Part shown: piece by piece, positions 24,713 to 31,465 of the stretch
Numbering within the stretch: position 1 is the stretch's first letter
How the letters are laid out: the number at the start of each line of letters is the position of its first letter
Origin: an uncultured Faecalibacterium sp.
GTDB lineage: Bacteria > Bacillota > Clostridia > Oscillospirales > Ruminococcaceae
Assembly (NCBI GenBank): GCA_944385995.1
Contig: CALWZL010000014.1
Coordinates: forward strand, 1-41,796
DNA: 41,796 nt
Direction of reading: 5' to 3'
The notes under the pieces: model-generated
Seen by the model: only the letters and a program-made list of their open reading frames with translations
Databases searched by the model: none
Told to the model about the DNA's origin: nothing
Translations under genes and position numbers: made by a program

Positions 24713-25810
24713 TCAGGGTTCTTCCGAAAAGTAGCCGGGATAGATGCCGCGGATGCCCAGGCCGGGGGCGTCCGAGACGGTGATTTCCCGCTCGTTGAAC
24801 CGGGCGCCGCCCCGGATGGGGTCCACGCTGCACAGGACGGGGCCGTCCAGGTCCACCCGGGTGATGATGCTGCGGGCGCAGGCCAGCTCCACCGCGGCAT
24901 TGACCGCAATTTTTGCCTCCAGCATACAGCCGATCATGCACTCCACCCCGTAGACTTCCGCCGCGGAGGCGATGCGGAGGGCGTTGGTGAGGCCGCCGCA
25001 CTTCATCAGTTTGATGTTGATGTAGTCGGCCGCCCGGTTCTGGAAGATTTTCATGGCGTCGGCGGGGCTGAAAACGCTCTCGTCGGCCATCACCGGTACC
25101 CAGCTGTTCCGGGTGACATAGGCCAGGCCTTCCAGGTCGGCGGCCGGGACCGGCTGTTCCACCAGTTCCAGGGCCAGGCCCCGGTCCTGCATCTCGTTCA
25201 GGATGCGGACCGCCTGCCGGGGGGTCCAGGCCTGATTGGCGTCGATGCGGATGCAGACCTTGTCCCCCACCGCCTTGCGGACGGCGGCCAGACGGGCGGT
25301 GTCCAGGGCCGGGTCGACGCCGACTTTCACTTTCAGACAGTCGTAGCCCCGGGCCACCGCGTCCAGGGCGTCCCGGGCCATCTGCTCGGGCGGGTTGACG
25401 CTGATGGTGATGTCGGTCACCAGGGTGCGGCGGGCGCCGCCCAGCAGTTTGTAGACCGGAATCCGGTGCAGCTGGCCGTACAGGTCCCACAGGGCCATGT
25501 CCACCGCGGCCTTGGCGCTGGAGTTGTGGACGCCGGCCTTCTGGACCCTGGCGGTGAGGGTCTCAAAGTGGTCCACGTCCTGGTTCAGAATCACCGGGGC
25601 GATCAGCTCCCGGATGGCCCCCAGGATGCCGCCGGCGGTGTCGCCGGTGATGGGGCCGGTGGGGGGCGCTTCGCCATAGCCCACTTCGCCGGTGTCGGTG
25701 TGGAGTTCCACCACAATGTCCTCCACCCGGTTCACCGTCCGCAGGGCCGTCTTGAAGGGCACCCGCAGGGGGACCGACAGTCGGCCCAAACGAATCTCTG
25801 TAATTTTCAT
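24713..25810 (-). CDS. Dipeptide epimerase (L-Ala-D/L-Glu epimerase-like, enolase superfamily)
   Basis: Probably converts L-Ala-D-Glu from recycled peptidoglycan to L-Ala-L-Glu, allowing murein dipeptides to be used. From ATG 25810 the product is 365 residues. The enolase-superfamily capping domain spans about 1-125. The barrel carries the KxK acid/base motif (Lys160-Val-Lys162), Mg ligands Asp190 (RIDANQAW), Glu218 (ELVEQPV) and Asp243 (MADES), and Lys267 (INIKLMKCGG) opposite. This set defines the AEE/muconate-lactonizing group, and RVEDIVVELHTDTGEVGYGEA is typical of AEE. Another dipeptide may be the true substrate. It lies downstream of a GNAT gene but is separated by a terminator hairpin, so it may be expressed by readthrough. 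Confidence 0.9.
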   Translation of the reverse strand: MKITEIRLGRLSVPLRVPFKTALRTVNRVEDIVVELHTDTGEVGYGEAPPTGPITGDTAGGILGAIRELIAPVILNQDVDHFETLTARVQKAGVHNSSAKAAVDMALWDLYGQLHRIPVYKLLGGARRTLVTDITISVNPPEQMARDALDAVARGYDCLKVKVGVDPALDTARLAAVRKAVGDKVCIRIDANQAWTPRQAVRILNEMQDRGLALELVEQPVPAADLEGLAYVTRNSWVPVMADESVFSPADAMKIFQNRAADYINIKLMKCGGLTNALRIASAAEVYGVECMIGCMLEAKIAVNAAVELACARSIITRVDLDGPVLCSVDPIRGGARFNEREITVSDAPGLGIRGIYPGYFSEEP

Positions 25811-25826
25811 GACCTCTCCCTTCTTT

Positions 25827-25850
25827 CCAAACAAAAAGCCAAACAAAAAG
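25827..25850. repeat. Short tandem duplication CCAAACAAAAAG x2
   Basis: Two exact 12-base units (25827-25838, 25839-25850) between the epimerase start and the terminator of the GNAT gene. The second unit supplies the T-run of the terminator on the minus strand. Confidence 0.85.
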
Positions 25851-25874
25851 GGGACGGCGCGGGCCGTCCCCTTT
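25845..25874 (-). terminator. Terminator between GNAT gene and epimerase
   Basis: On the minus strand AAAGGGGACGG (25874-25864) pairs perfectly with CCGTCCCCTTT (25857-25847), followed by TTGTTTGG. Confidence 0.8.
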
Positions 25875-25903
25875 GGAATGCGTTCTGGTCTGCCGTCCGG
25901 CGG

Positions 25904-26407
25904 TCACTCCCGCAGGGACTGGCGAATGCCCAGCTTCTGATAGGCGATGCGGGGCGAGCCGTCTGCCAGATGGATGATGCCGCAGCGGGAGAAGCCGTTG
26001 GACTCCAGCACGTGCTGCATAATCTTGTTGTCGGCATGGGTGTCGGCCCGCAGGCTCTCGCAGTGCTCCAGGCACCACTCGATGACCAGACGGCCCACCC
26101 CGGTGCGGTGGCCGGCGGATGCCAGCCGGTGCAGGGTGCCGTAGGGCCCATTGCTGAGCCACTGGCCGTCCTCGATGACTTTATAAGTAGGGTCTTCGCC
26201 CAGAACAAAGGCGAAGACCGCTTCCAGCTCGCCGTTGATGACACAGACAAACAATCGGTTGGACAGAATGTCCTCCTCGATCAGTTCCCGCGAAGGGTAT
26301 TCGTCTCCCCACTGGCTCGGGTTTCCGTTTTCGGCCATGAATGCCCGGGCCCGGGCATAGACCTCCATAATCTGATCCAGTTCAAACCGGTTTGCTCCAC
26401 GAAACAT
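25904..26407 (-). CDS. GNAT-family N-acetyltransferase
   Basis: A 167-residue acetyltransferase starting at ATG 26407, placed by GGAGG five to nine bases upstream; longer in-frame starts have none. The N-terminal MFRGANRFELDQIMEVYARARAF, the phrase NPSQWGDEYP and the central GELEAVFAFVLGEDPTY are typical of a clostridial GNAT group. The acetyl-CoA region is HRTGVGRLVIEWCLEH and the C-terminal strand block is HVLESNGFSRCGII. Substrate unknown. A TATACT -10 lies at 26524-26529 without a convincing -35. A strong terminator follows before the epimerase. Confidence 0.9.
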   Translation of the reverse strand: MFRGANRFELDQIMEVYARARAFMAENGNPSQWGDEYPSRELIEEDILSNRLFVCVINGELEAVFAFVLGEDPTYKVIEDGQWLSNGPYGTLHRLASAGHRTGVGRLVIEWCLEHCESLRADTHADNKIMQHVLESNGFSRCGIIHLADGSPRIAYQKLGIRQSLRE

Positions 26408-26648
26408 GAATCCTCCACCTTCTCTGTCAAACTTGCGTTGCGTATTCTGTTCCCTCTTCTGTCTGTCTTTCCCTGCTGGGGCCAACGGGTGCCGCGCCTG
26501 CCAGCGAGCGATGGGATAGATTCAGTATACTACATTTTTACTGAAAATTCTATATTTTTGTGTCAGAAGTTGGACAGAAACGAATGATTTTCCCAGCATC
26601 GCCGTTTTTGTGGCGGCTGTCTGCAAGGACAGAGACCCGGCGGGGACC

Positions 26649-27569
26649 TTACTTCAGGAAGCCCTGGATGATCTGTTCCTCGGCCTCTTCCTCGGTCAGA
26701 CCCAGGGTCAGCAGCTTGGTGATCTGGTCGCCGGCGATCTTGCCGATGGCGGCCTCGTGAATCAGGGCGGCGTCCAGGTCGTTGGCGTCCAGCTGGGGGA
26801 CCGCCAGCACCCGGGCCTGGTCCATGATGATGGCGTCGCACTCGGAGTGGCCCGAGCAGGGTGCATTGCCGGTGATGAGGGCGTCAAACTTCTGATAGGA
26901 GTGATCCCGGGCCACCGAGCGGGACACCACGTCGGCGCTGGAACCAGCCCCGTCCAGGGTGACCTGATAGCCGCTGATGGCCACCTGACGGCCGTGGGTC
27001 ATCAGGCGTTCCCGGACCACCAGCCGGGCGCCGGCGGCCAGGTCGGCCACCGTCTTGCGGTTGGTGGAGTCGACGCCCTTGATCTGGACCATCTCCATCT
27101 CCATCGAGCTGCCCTCCTGGAGATGGACTTCGGTGACGGGGTTGAGGATGCGCATCCCCATGCCATCGCCCTGGCCGTAATGCTTTTCCACATAGCGGAC
27201 GCGGGCGTTTTTGCCCACCTGGAACCGGTGGATGCCGTCGTGCTCCGAATCCTGGTTGCCGCAGTTGTCAATGCCGCAGCCCGCCACGATCAGCACGTCG
27301 CAGTCGTCCCCGATGAAAAAGTCGTTGTAGACCGTCTCCTTCAGGCCGCTCTCGCTGAGGACCACCGGAATGTGGACGCTCTCGTGACGGGTGCCCGGCT
27401 TGATGTGGATGTCGATGCCGGTGCCGTCGGCCTTGGGGATGATGTCGATGTTGGCCGTCGAATTGCGGGCGACGGCCTGTCCATTGGCGCGGATGTTGTA
27501 GGCGCCCTCGGGTATGCCGTGCAGATCGGCCACCTCGGCCAGAATCTGCTTTTCAATATTGTCCAACAT
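26649..27569 (-). CDS. SufB/SufD-family Fe-S cluster scaffold (minimal SUF-like, SmsB type)
   Basis: Core beta-helix scaffold for Fe-S cluster assembly, here as a single SufB/D-like protein. The 306-residue product is shorter than SufB (about 465) or SufD (about 420). It keeps the central beta-helix (about 60-255) and C-terminal helices (HEAAIGKIAGDQITKLLTLGL, the SufB/D ending). Candidate cluster cysteines are Cys90, Cys98, Cys103, Cys238 and Cys244. Its ATG overlaps the ATPase stop in TAATG, so translation is coupled. No sufS, sufU, iscU or sufD is adjacent, which matches the two-gene SMS (SUF-like minimal system) described in anaerobes. It could alternatively be annotated SufD. Confidence 0.88.
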   Translation of the reverse strand: MLDNIEKQILAEVADLHGIPEGAYNIRANGQAVARNSTANIDIIPKADGTGIDIHIKPGTRHESVHIPVVLSESGLKETVYNDFFIGDDCDVLIVAGCGIDNCGNQDSEHDGIHRFQVGKNARVRYVEKHYGQGDGMGMRILNPVTEVHLQEGSSMEMEMVQIKGVDSTNRKTVADLAAGARLVVRERLMTHGRQVAISGYQVTLDGAGSSADVVSRSVARDHSYQKFDALITGNAPCSGHSECDAIIMDQARVLAVPQLDANDLDAALIHEAAIGKIAGDQITKLLTLGLTEEEAEEQIIQGFLK

Positions 27570-28321
27570 TATGCGTCTCTGCCTCCCTGTTCCAGTGCGG
27601 TGCAGGCGGTCACGGCCGAAGTGGTGCCCAGCAGCCCGGGCAGAATCTCGGCCCGCGGGCCCTGCTGGGTGACCTTGCCGGCCGCCAGCACGACGATTTC
27701 ATCGGCGATGTTCAGGATGCGTTCCTGGTGCGAAATGACCACAATGGAGCCGTCGGTGTTCTTCTGCTGCATCCGCTCGAACACCTGAATCAGGTTCTGG
27801 AAGCTCCACAGGTCGATGCCGGCCTCCGGCTCGTCAAAGACCGACAGTTTCTGGCCCCGGGCCAGGACGGTGGCAATCTCAATCCGCTTCAGCTCGCCGC
27901 CTGACAGGCTGGCGTTGACCTCGCGGTTGACGTAATCCTTGGCGCACAGGCCCACCTCGGACAGGTAGGCGCAGGCGTCGGTGATGCTGAGGGGGCGGTC
28001 TTTGCCCGCTGCGATCCGCAGCAGGTCCAGCACCTGGATGCCCTTGAACCGGACCGGCTGCTGGAAGGCATAGCTGATGCCCATATTGGCCCGCTCGGTG
28101 ATGGTCTTGCGGGTGATATCCTCTCCGTCAAAGAGGATGCGGCCCGACGTGGGCTGTTCGATGCCGGCGATCAGCTTGGCCAGGGTGGACTTGCCGCCGC
28201 CGTTGGGGCCGGTGATGGCTACGAAAGACCGGTCGGGGATGGTGAGAGAGATATCCCGGATGATCTCTTTCTGACCAGATTCGCCCGGGACATCAAAAGA
28301 TATATGCTCGAGTTCCAGCAT
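27569..28321 (-). CDS. SufC-like Fe-S assembly ATPase (ABC type, SmsC)
   Basis: Cytosolic ABC ATPase that powers Fe-S assembly on its SufB-like partner. From ATG 28321 (GAGGTG site) the product is 250 residues. Walker A is GPNGGGKST (38-46), Q-loop YAFQQPVRFKG, signature LSGGE (139-143), Walker B plus catalytic Glu VFDEPEAGID (161-170), H-loop His198 (VISHQ). The DEPEAGID wording and GISYAFQQPV are SufC-like rather than transporter-like, and no membrane permease accompanies it. It is the first gene of the operon, behind a near-consensus promoter with a palindrome upstream and a leader of about 110 bases. Confidence 0.9.
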   Translation of the reverse strand: MLELEHISFDVPGESGQKEIIRDISLTIPDRSFVAITGPNGGGKSTLAKLIAGIEQPTSGRILFDGEDITRKTITERANMGISYAFQQPVRFKGIQVLDLLRIAAGKDRPLSITDACAYLSEVGLCAKDYVNREVNASLSGGELKRIEIATVLARGQKLSVFDEPEAGIDLWSFQNLIQVFERMQQKNTDGSIVVISHQERILNIADEIVVLAAGKVTQQGPRAEILPGLLGTTSAVTACTALEQGGRDA

Positions 28322-28436
28322 GGAATGACACCTCGTTGAAGCTGCGCCCCTCTTGAGAAAAAAGGAGCTCGTGTGGAATATGGTTTGCATGGAGGGAGTA
28401 TGGGCCCTTTTGAGGGCTTTTTTTCCTCGCAAGGGA

Positions 28437-28465
28437 ATTATACCTGAAAAGATACAGGGTGTCAA
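28437..28465 (-). promoter_or_regulatory. Consensus sigma-A promoter of the minimal SUF operon
   Basis: On the minus strand TTGACA (28465-28460), 17 bases, TATAAT (28442-28437): both boxes perfect. The leader then contains a GCCCT/AGGGC hairpin near 28405-28419. Confidence 0.92.
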
Positions 28466-28466
28466 T

Positions 28467-28483
28467 CCTATAATTTAACTAGG
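28467..28483 (-). promoter_or_regulatory. Palindrome upstream of the SUF-like promoter, possible operator
   Basis: CCTATAATTTAACTAGG: CCTA and TAGG arms around an AT-rich centre, ending one base upstream of the -35. Position fits an Rrf2/IscR-type Fe-S regulator, but no such gene is in the window and the match is short. Confidence 0.3.
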
Positions 28484-28855
28484 AAATAAAAAGTCTGTGT
28501 GAAAAAAGAGAAAAGTTTTCCACACGCAGAAAAGAGGGGGTGGGAAAAAGCCGGTGTTGAAAAGTGTGATTTTTCCTATTCCGAATCGGAAAACCTGGGA
28601 AAGAAATAGGATTTGGCGCATTTTGAAAGAAACAGAAACAGACGGTCAAACTTACAAAATTTTAGCAGCAGGCGGGGGAATGATGGGCCTTTGGGGCGGC
28701 AGAAGGGTGGAAAGCTTTACCTCAGGTATAAAGGATTGGAAATTGGAGATGTTGAAAACTCCGTTGAAAGAGTGGAAAAGGGGCGGAAAAATCCTCCCCT
28801 TGCCAGTAAAAACGGTGGAAAACCCGGTGGAAAGAGTGAAAAACTCCCCGCCCGG
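28484..28855. repeat. AT-richer gene-free stretch with duplicated iteron-like array
   Basis: No gene supported. It carries about ten copies of a nonamer like (T/G)GT(T/G)GAAAA, i.e. TTTTC(C/A)AC(A/C) on the minus strand. Three form a unit at 28750, 28762 and 28771; the same trio with identical 12- and 9-base spacing recurs at 28814, 28826 and 28835, a 30-base direct repeat at offset 64. Others are at 28555 and 28706. One TTTTCCACA (28516-28524) faces the other way. The motif is one mismatch from the DnaA box TTATCCACA. Confidence 0.6.
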
Positions 28856-28884
28856 TTGAATGGCCCGCCCAAACATGATACAAT
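28856..28884 (+). promoter_or_regulatory. Promoter of rhomboid-like/holB operon
   Basis: TTGAAT (28856-28861), 17 bases, TACAAT (28879-28884). Confidence 0.7.
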
Positions 28885-28956
28885 AAAAGTCAACCATGGC
28901 CCCGGTTTTTCACAACCCCCGGGCCGCAATCCTGTATGTCAAGTGGGAGGCGTCCT

Positions 28957-29595
28957 ATGAACTGGCTGACCAAGCTCGAGCGGAAATTTGGCCGCTACTG
29001 CATTCCGAACCTGATCGCGTTTTTGGTGGGCGGGCAAATCGTCGTCTACGCGGTGGAACTGTTTGTCAACCGCTATATTGCCCTCTCCCTCACCCTGAAC
29101 CGCGCGGCCCTCTTTGCGGGGGAGATCTGGCGGCTGGTGACCTTTTTGTTTGTGCCCTTCTCCTCGGGGAGCATCCTGAACTTTGTGATTGCAGCCTATT
29201 TTTTGTGGTTTGTGGGGTCGGCCCTGGAGGCGGCCTGGGGCGATTTCCGGTTCAACCTCTATATTCTGGCGGGGATGCTGGGGGCGATTCTGGCCTGTCT
29301 GGTGACCGGCAGCGCCGACACCTACTGTCTGGAGCTGTCGCTCCTGCTGGCCTTTGCCATCCTCTACCCTGAAATGCAGGTGCTGTTGTTCTTCTTTATT
29401 CCCCTGCGGGTCAAGTACCTGGGGATTTTTGCCGGCGCCATCTGGGTGCTGAGCTTTTTGTCGGCCGGCTGGATGGGCAAGCTGAACTATCTGCTGTCCA
29501 TGGTGGGCTTTGTGCTGTTCTTTGCGCCGCTGCTCTGGTCCAATCTCCGGGCCTGGTATCGCCGGCGGCAGTGGAAAAAGATGAACCGGAGATAA
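28957..29595 (+). CDS. Rhomboid-fold membrane protein lacking catalytic Ser/His
   Basis: A 212-residue product with about six membrane segments. ATG 28957 follows GGGAGG. The rhomboid L1 block is present (GEIWRLVTFLFVP, like the WR motif of the family), as is the helix AYFLWFVGSALEAAWGDFRF. The GxSG nucleophile motif expected in helix 4 is replaced by ELSLLLAFAILYPE, and the helix-6 region (MGKLNYLLSMVGF) has no His. It should therefore be a pseudoprotease. Related proteins in clostridia are annotated as rhomboid-like without known substrate. It is followed 47 bases later by holB and shares its promoter. Confidence 0.82.
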   Translation: MNWLTKLERKFGRYCIPNLIAFLVGGQIVVYAVELFVNRYIALSLTLNRAALFAGEIWRLVTFLFVPFSSGSILNFVIAAYFLWFVGSALEAAWGDFRFNLYILAGMLGAILACLVTGSADTYCLELSLLLAFAILYPEMQVLLFFFIPLRVKYLGIFAGAIWVLSFLSAGWMGKLNYLLSMVGFVLFFAPLLWSNLRAWYRRRQWKKMNRR

Positions 29596-29642
29596 AGCCC
29601 GGGACCGATGGAAAAGGGATGTTGGAAAAGGAGGCGGCTGGG

Positions 29643-30599
29643 ATGATGCTGGACCGGCTTGCGGGCAACGAGGCCCTGAAACAGGAGGTCAGCCGGATGC
29701 TGGCGGGCCGGCGGCTGAGCCACAGCCTGCTTTTGATCGGGGAACAGGGCCTGGGCACAGGCTTTGCAGCCCGGTGCATGGCGGCGGATTATCTCTACCC
29801 GGCAGGCGGCCCGGCGGCGGAAGCCCTGCTGCGGGGAGAATGCTGCAAAGCGGTGGCCAAAGCCGGCGACCGGACCAGCGGCCGGGTGGAAACCGGGGTG
29901 GTCCGGGAGGCCATCTCGGTGGAAGGGATGGGCAGCGGCGGCCGGTACCTGGTGGGCCAGGTGACCGCCATGCGGAGCGAAATTTTCAACACCAGCCTTT
30001 CGGCCGAAGGCCGGGCGGTGCTGCTGTACCATGCCGAGCGGATGAACGGCGAATCGGCCAACGCCCTCCTGAAGGTGATGGAGGAGCCCCCCGAAGGGGT
30101 GCTGTTTGTCCTGACGGCCCAGTCTCTGGCGGGGGTGCTCCCCACCATTCGGAGCCGGTGCGTCAGTTTTGCCCTGGCGCCGGTGCCGGTTCAGGAATGC
30201 GCCGCCTTCTGTGCCGGCCAGGGGGTGGACAAAAAGACCGCCGCCCGGCTGTCCGACCTCTTTGAGGGGCGGATCGGCGCGGTGCTGGCGGCGGCCCGGG
30301 ACCCGGCCCGGCGGAAACAGCTGGAGGCCGCCGAGGCCCTGGCCAAAGCCGCGGCCGCCTCGGATAACTACGCCGCCTCGGTCCTGCTAGCGGGCTATGA
30401 AAAGGATAAGGCGGGGGCGTCGGCCCTGCTGCGGGATTTCTGCGCCTATGGGGCGGCGGGCCTGCGGGGCAGCAGTGTGACCCCCCTCCAGGGAGAAAAA
30501 GCGGCCCAGGCCATCCAGGCGGCCGGGGAGGCCGTCTGGCAGCTGGACCGCCAGGTGAATGTGAAAATTGTATTGCAGGTGTTGGCTGCCAGATTGTGA
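29643..30599 (+). CDS. holB: DNA polymerase III delta-prime subunit
   Basis: Clamp-loader stator subunit. From ATG 29643 (AAGGAGG upstream) the product is 318 residues. Delta-prime hallmarks: a degenerate P-loop GEQGLGTGF, AEGRAVLLYHAERMNGESANALLKVMEEPP (the box around the former Walker B/sensor), and PTIRSRC with the SRC motif. The zinc-module cysteines of gamma/tau-type subunits are not clearly kept. The C-terminal helical domain is Ala-rich. A larger open frame upstream overlaps the rhomboid gene but has no site. In B. subtilis holB lies next to yaaT/ricT and rsmI; here they are within about 7 kb. Confidence 0.9.
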   Translation: MMLDRLAGNEALKQEVSRMLAGRRLSHSLLLIGEQGLGTGFAARCMAADYLYPAGGPAAEALLRGECCKAVAKAGDRTSGRVETGVVREAISVEGMGSGGRYLVGQVTAMRSEIFNTSLSAEGRAVLLYHAERMNGESANALLKVMEEPPEGVLFVLTAQSLAGVLPTIRSRCVSFALAPVPVQECAAFCAGQGVDKKTAARLSDLFEGRIGAVLAAARDPARRKQLEAAEALAKAAAASDNYAASVLLAGYEKDKAGASALLRDFCAYGAAGLRGSSVTPLQGEKAAQAIQAAGEAVWQLDRQVNVKIVLQVLAARL

Positions 30600-30726
30600 C
30601 AACAATGCGCAGGGCCCCCGGACAGACGCTTGCGGTACGCCTGAACGAGGGCCCTGTGTGGGGTATTACTTTGGGTGTGAGGAGGAATCATGTGCAAGTC
30701 AGCGGTTGCGGCCCCGCTGGCTTGTG

Positions 30727-30755
30727 ATTGTAGTATACCCAGTCTTTGCGTGAAA
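30727..30755 (-). promoter_or_regulatory. Promoter-like sequence facing the holB/gamma-CA intergenic region
   Basis: On the minus strand TTTCAC (30755-30750), 17 bases, TACAAT (30732-30727). A transcript would run from about 30720 toward holB's 3' end through two strong hairpins (see findings); no protein frame follows it. Confidence 0.45.
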
Positions 30756-30769
30756 ATGGTTACAAACCT

Positions 30770-30806
30770 GTGAAGAAACTGTAAAAAGGTCCGTGCCTTT
30801 TTACAG
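30770..30806 (-). terminator. Terminator of the gamma-carbonic-anhydrase-like gene
   Basis: On the minus strand CTGTAAAAAGG (30806-30796) pairs perfectly with CCTTTTTACAG (30789-30779), followed by TTTCTTC, 28 bases after the stop codon. Confidence 0.65.
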
Positions 30807-30833
30807 GACTGCGTTTGATGCTGAAAACCCGCG

Positions 30834-31370
30834 TCATTCCTCAGTTTTCACATTTTTCAGCGGGACGGCTGCGGCGTGCGCGGCCCCCAGTTCGGCATAA
30901 GATGCGGCGTTTTGACGGGAGAAAGCCAGCTGCTGGGGACTGATCTCTTTCACCACCCGGGCCGGCACTCCCACCGCCACCGAATGGTCGGGGATTTCCT
31001 TGCCTTCCGGCACCAGGGCCCCGGCCCCGATGATGCAGCCCTTGCCCACCTTGCAGCCGTTGAGAAGGGTGGCGTGCATCCCGATCAGGGTGCCTTCCCC
31101 CACCTCGGCCCCGTGGACGATGGCCCCGTGGCCCACCGTCACATCCCGGTGAAGGACAATCCGGCTGCCGGTGTCGCAGTGGAGGACGGCGTTGTCCTGC
31201 ACATTGGTGTTTTCTCCGATATAGATGGACCCCTCGTCCCCCCGCACCACGGCGCCATACCAGACGGTGGAGCCGGGGGCCAGGGTCACATCCCCCACCA
31301 CCACGGCGCTGTCGGCCACAAAGGCTGCCCCCTGGTCCCGGGGTGTTTTTCCGCATACAGAAGCGAACAT
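30834..31370 (-). CDS. Gamma-carbonic-anhydrase-like hexapeptide-repeat protein
   Basis: A 178-residue left-handed beta-helix protein of the gamma-CA/PaaY/YrdA group. ATG 31370 follows AAGGTGG. Hexapeptide repeats span about 15-150 (FVADSAVVVGDVTLAPGSTV...). The conserved RGDEGSIYIGENTNVQDNAVLH and the metal-ligand histidines in VLHCDT, VTVGHGAIVHG and LIGMHATLL are present. The full ligand set makes hydratase activity possible, but many such proteins have no shown activity. It is divergent from dacA. A perfect inverted repeat after the stop is its likely terminator. Confidence 0.92.
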   Translation of the reverse strand: MFASVCGKTPRDQGAAFVADSAVVVGDVTLAPGSTVWYGAVVRGDEGSIYIGENTNVQDNAVLHCDTGSRIVLHRDVTVGHGAIVHGAEVGEGTLIGMHATLLNGCKVGKGCIIGAGALVPEGKEIPDHSVAVGVPARVVKEISPQQLAFSRQNAASYAELGAAHAAAVPLKNVKTEE

Positions 31371-31465
31371 TGTCAAAACCACCTTTCTCTTTTTCCTGTT
31401 TTGTGGTATCTTTGTAATGATAACAAAAAAAGGACCCGTTTGTCCCGCTCCAAAGGAGGCCTGTT

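Noticed and set aside
28484-28956. Short coding frames on both strands (up to about 115 codons)
   Set aside because: Their translations merely mirror the repeated GTKGAAA motif and they lack ribosome-binding sites. The region reads as non-coding.
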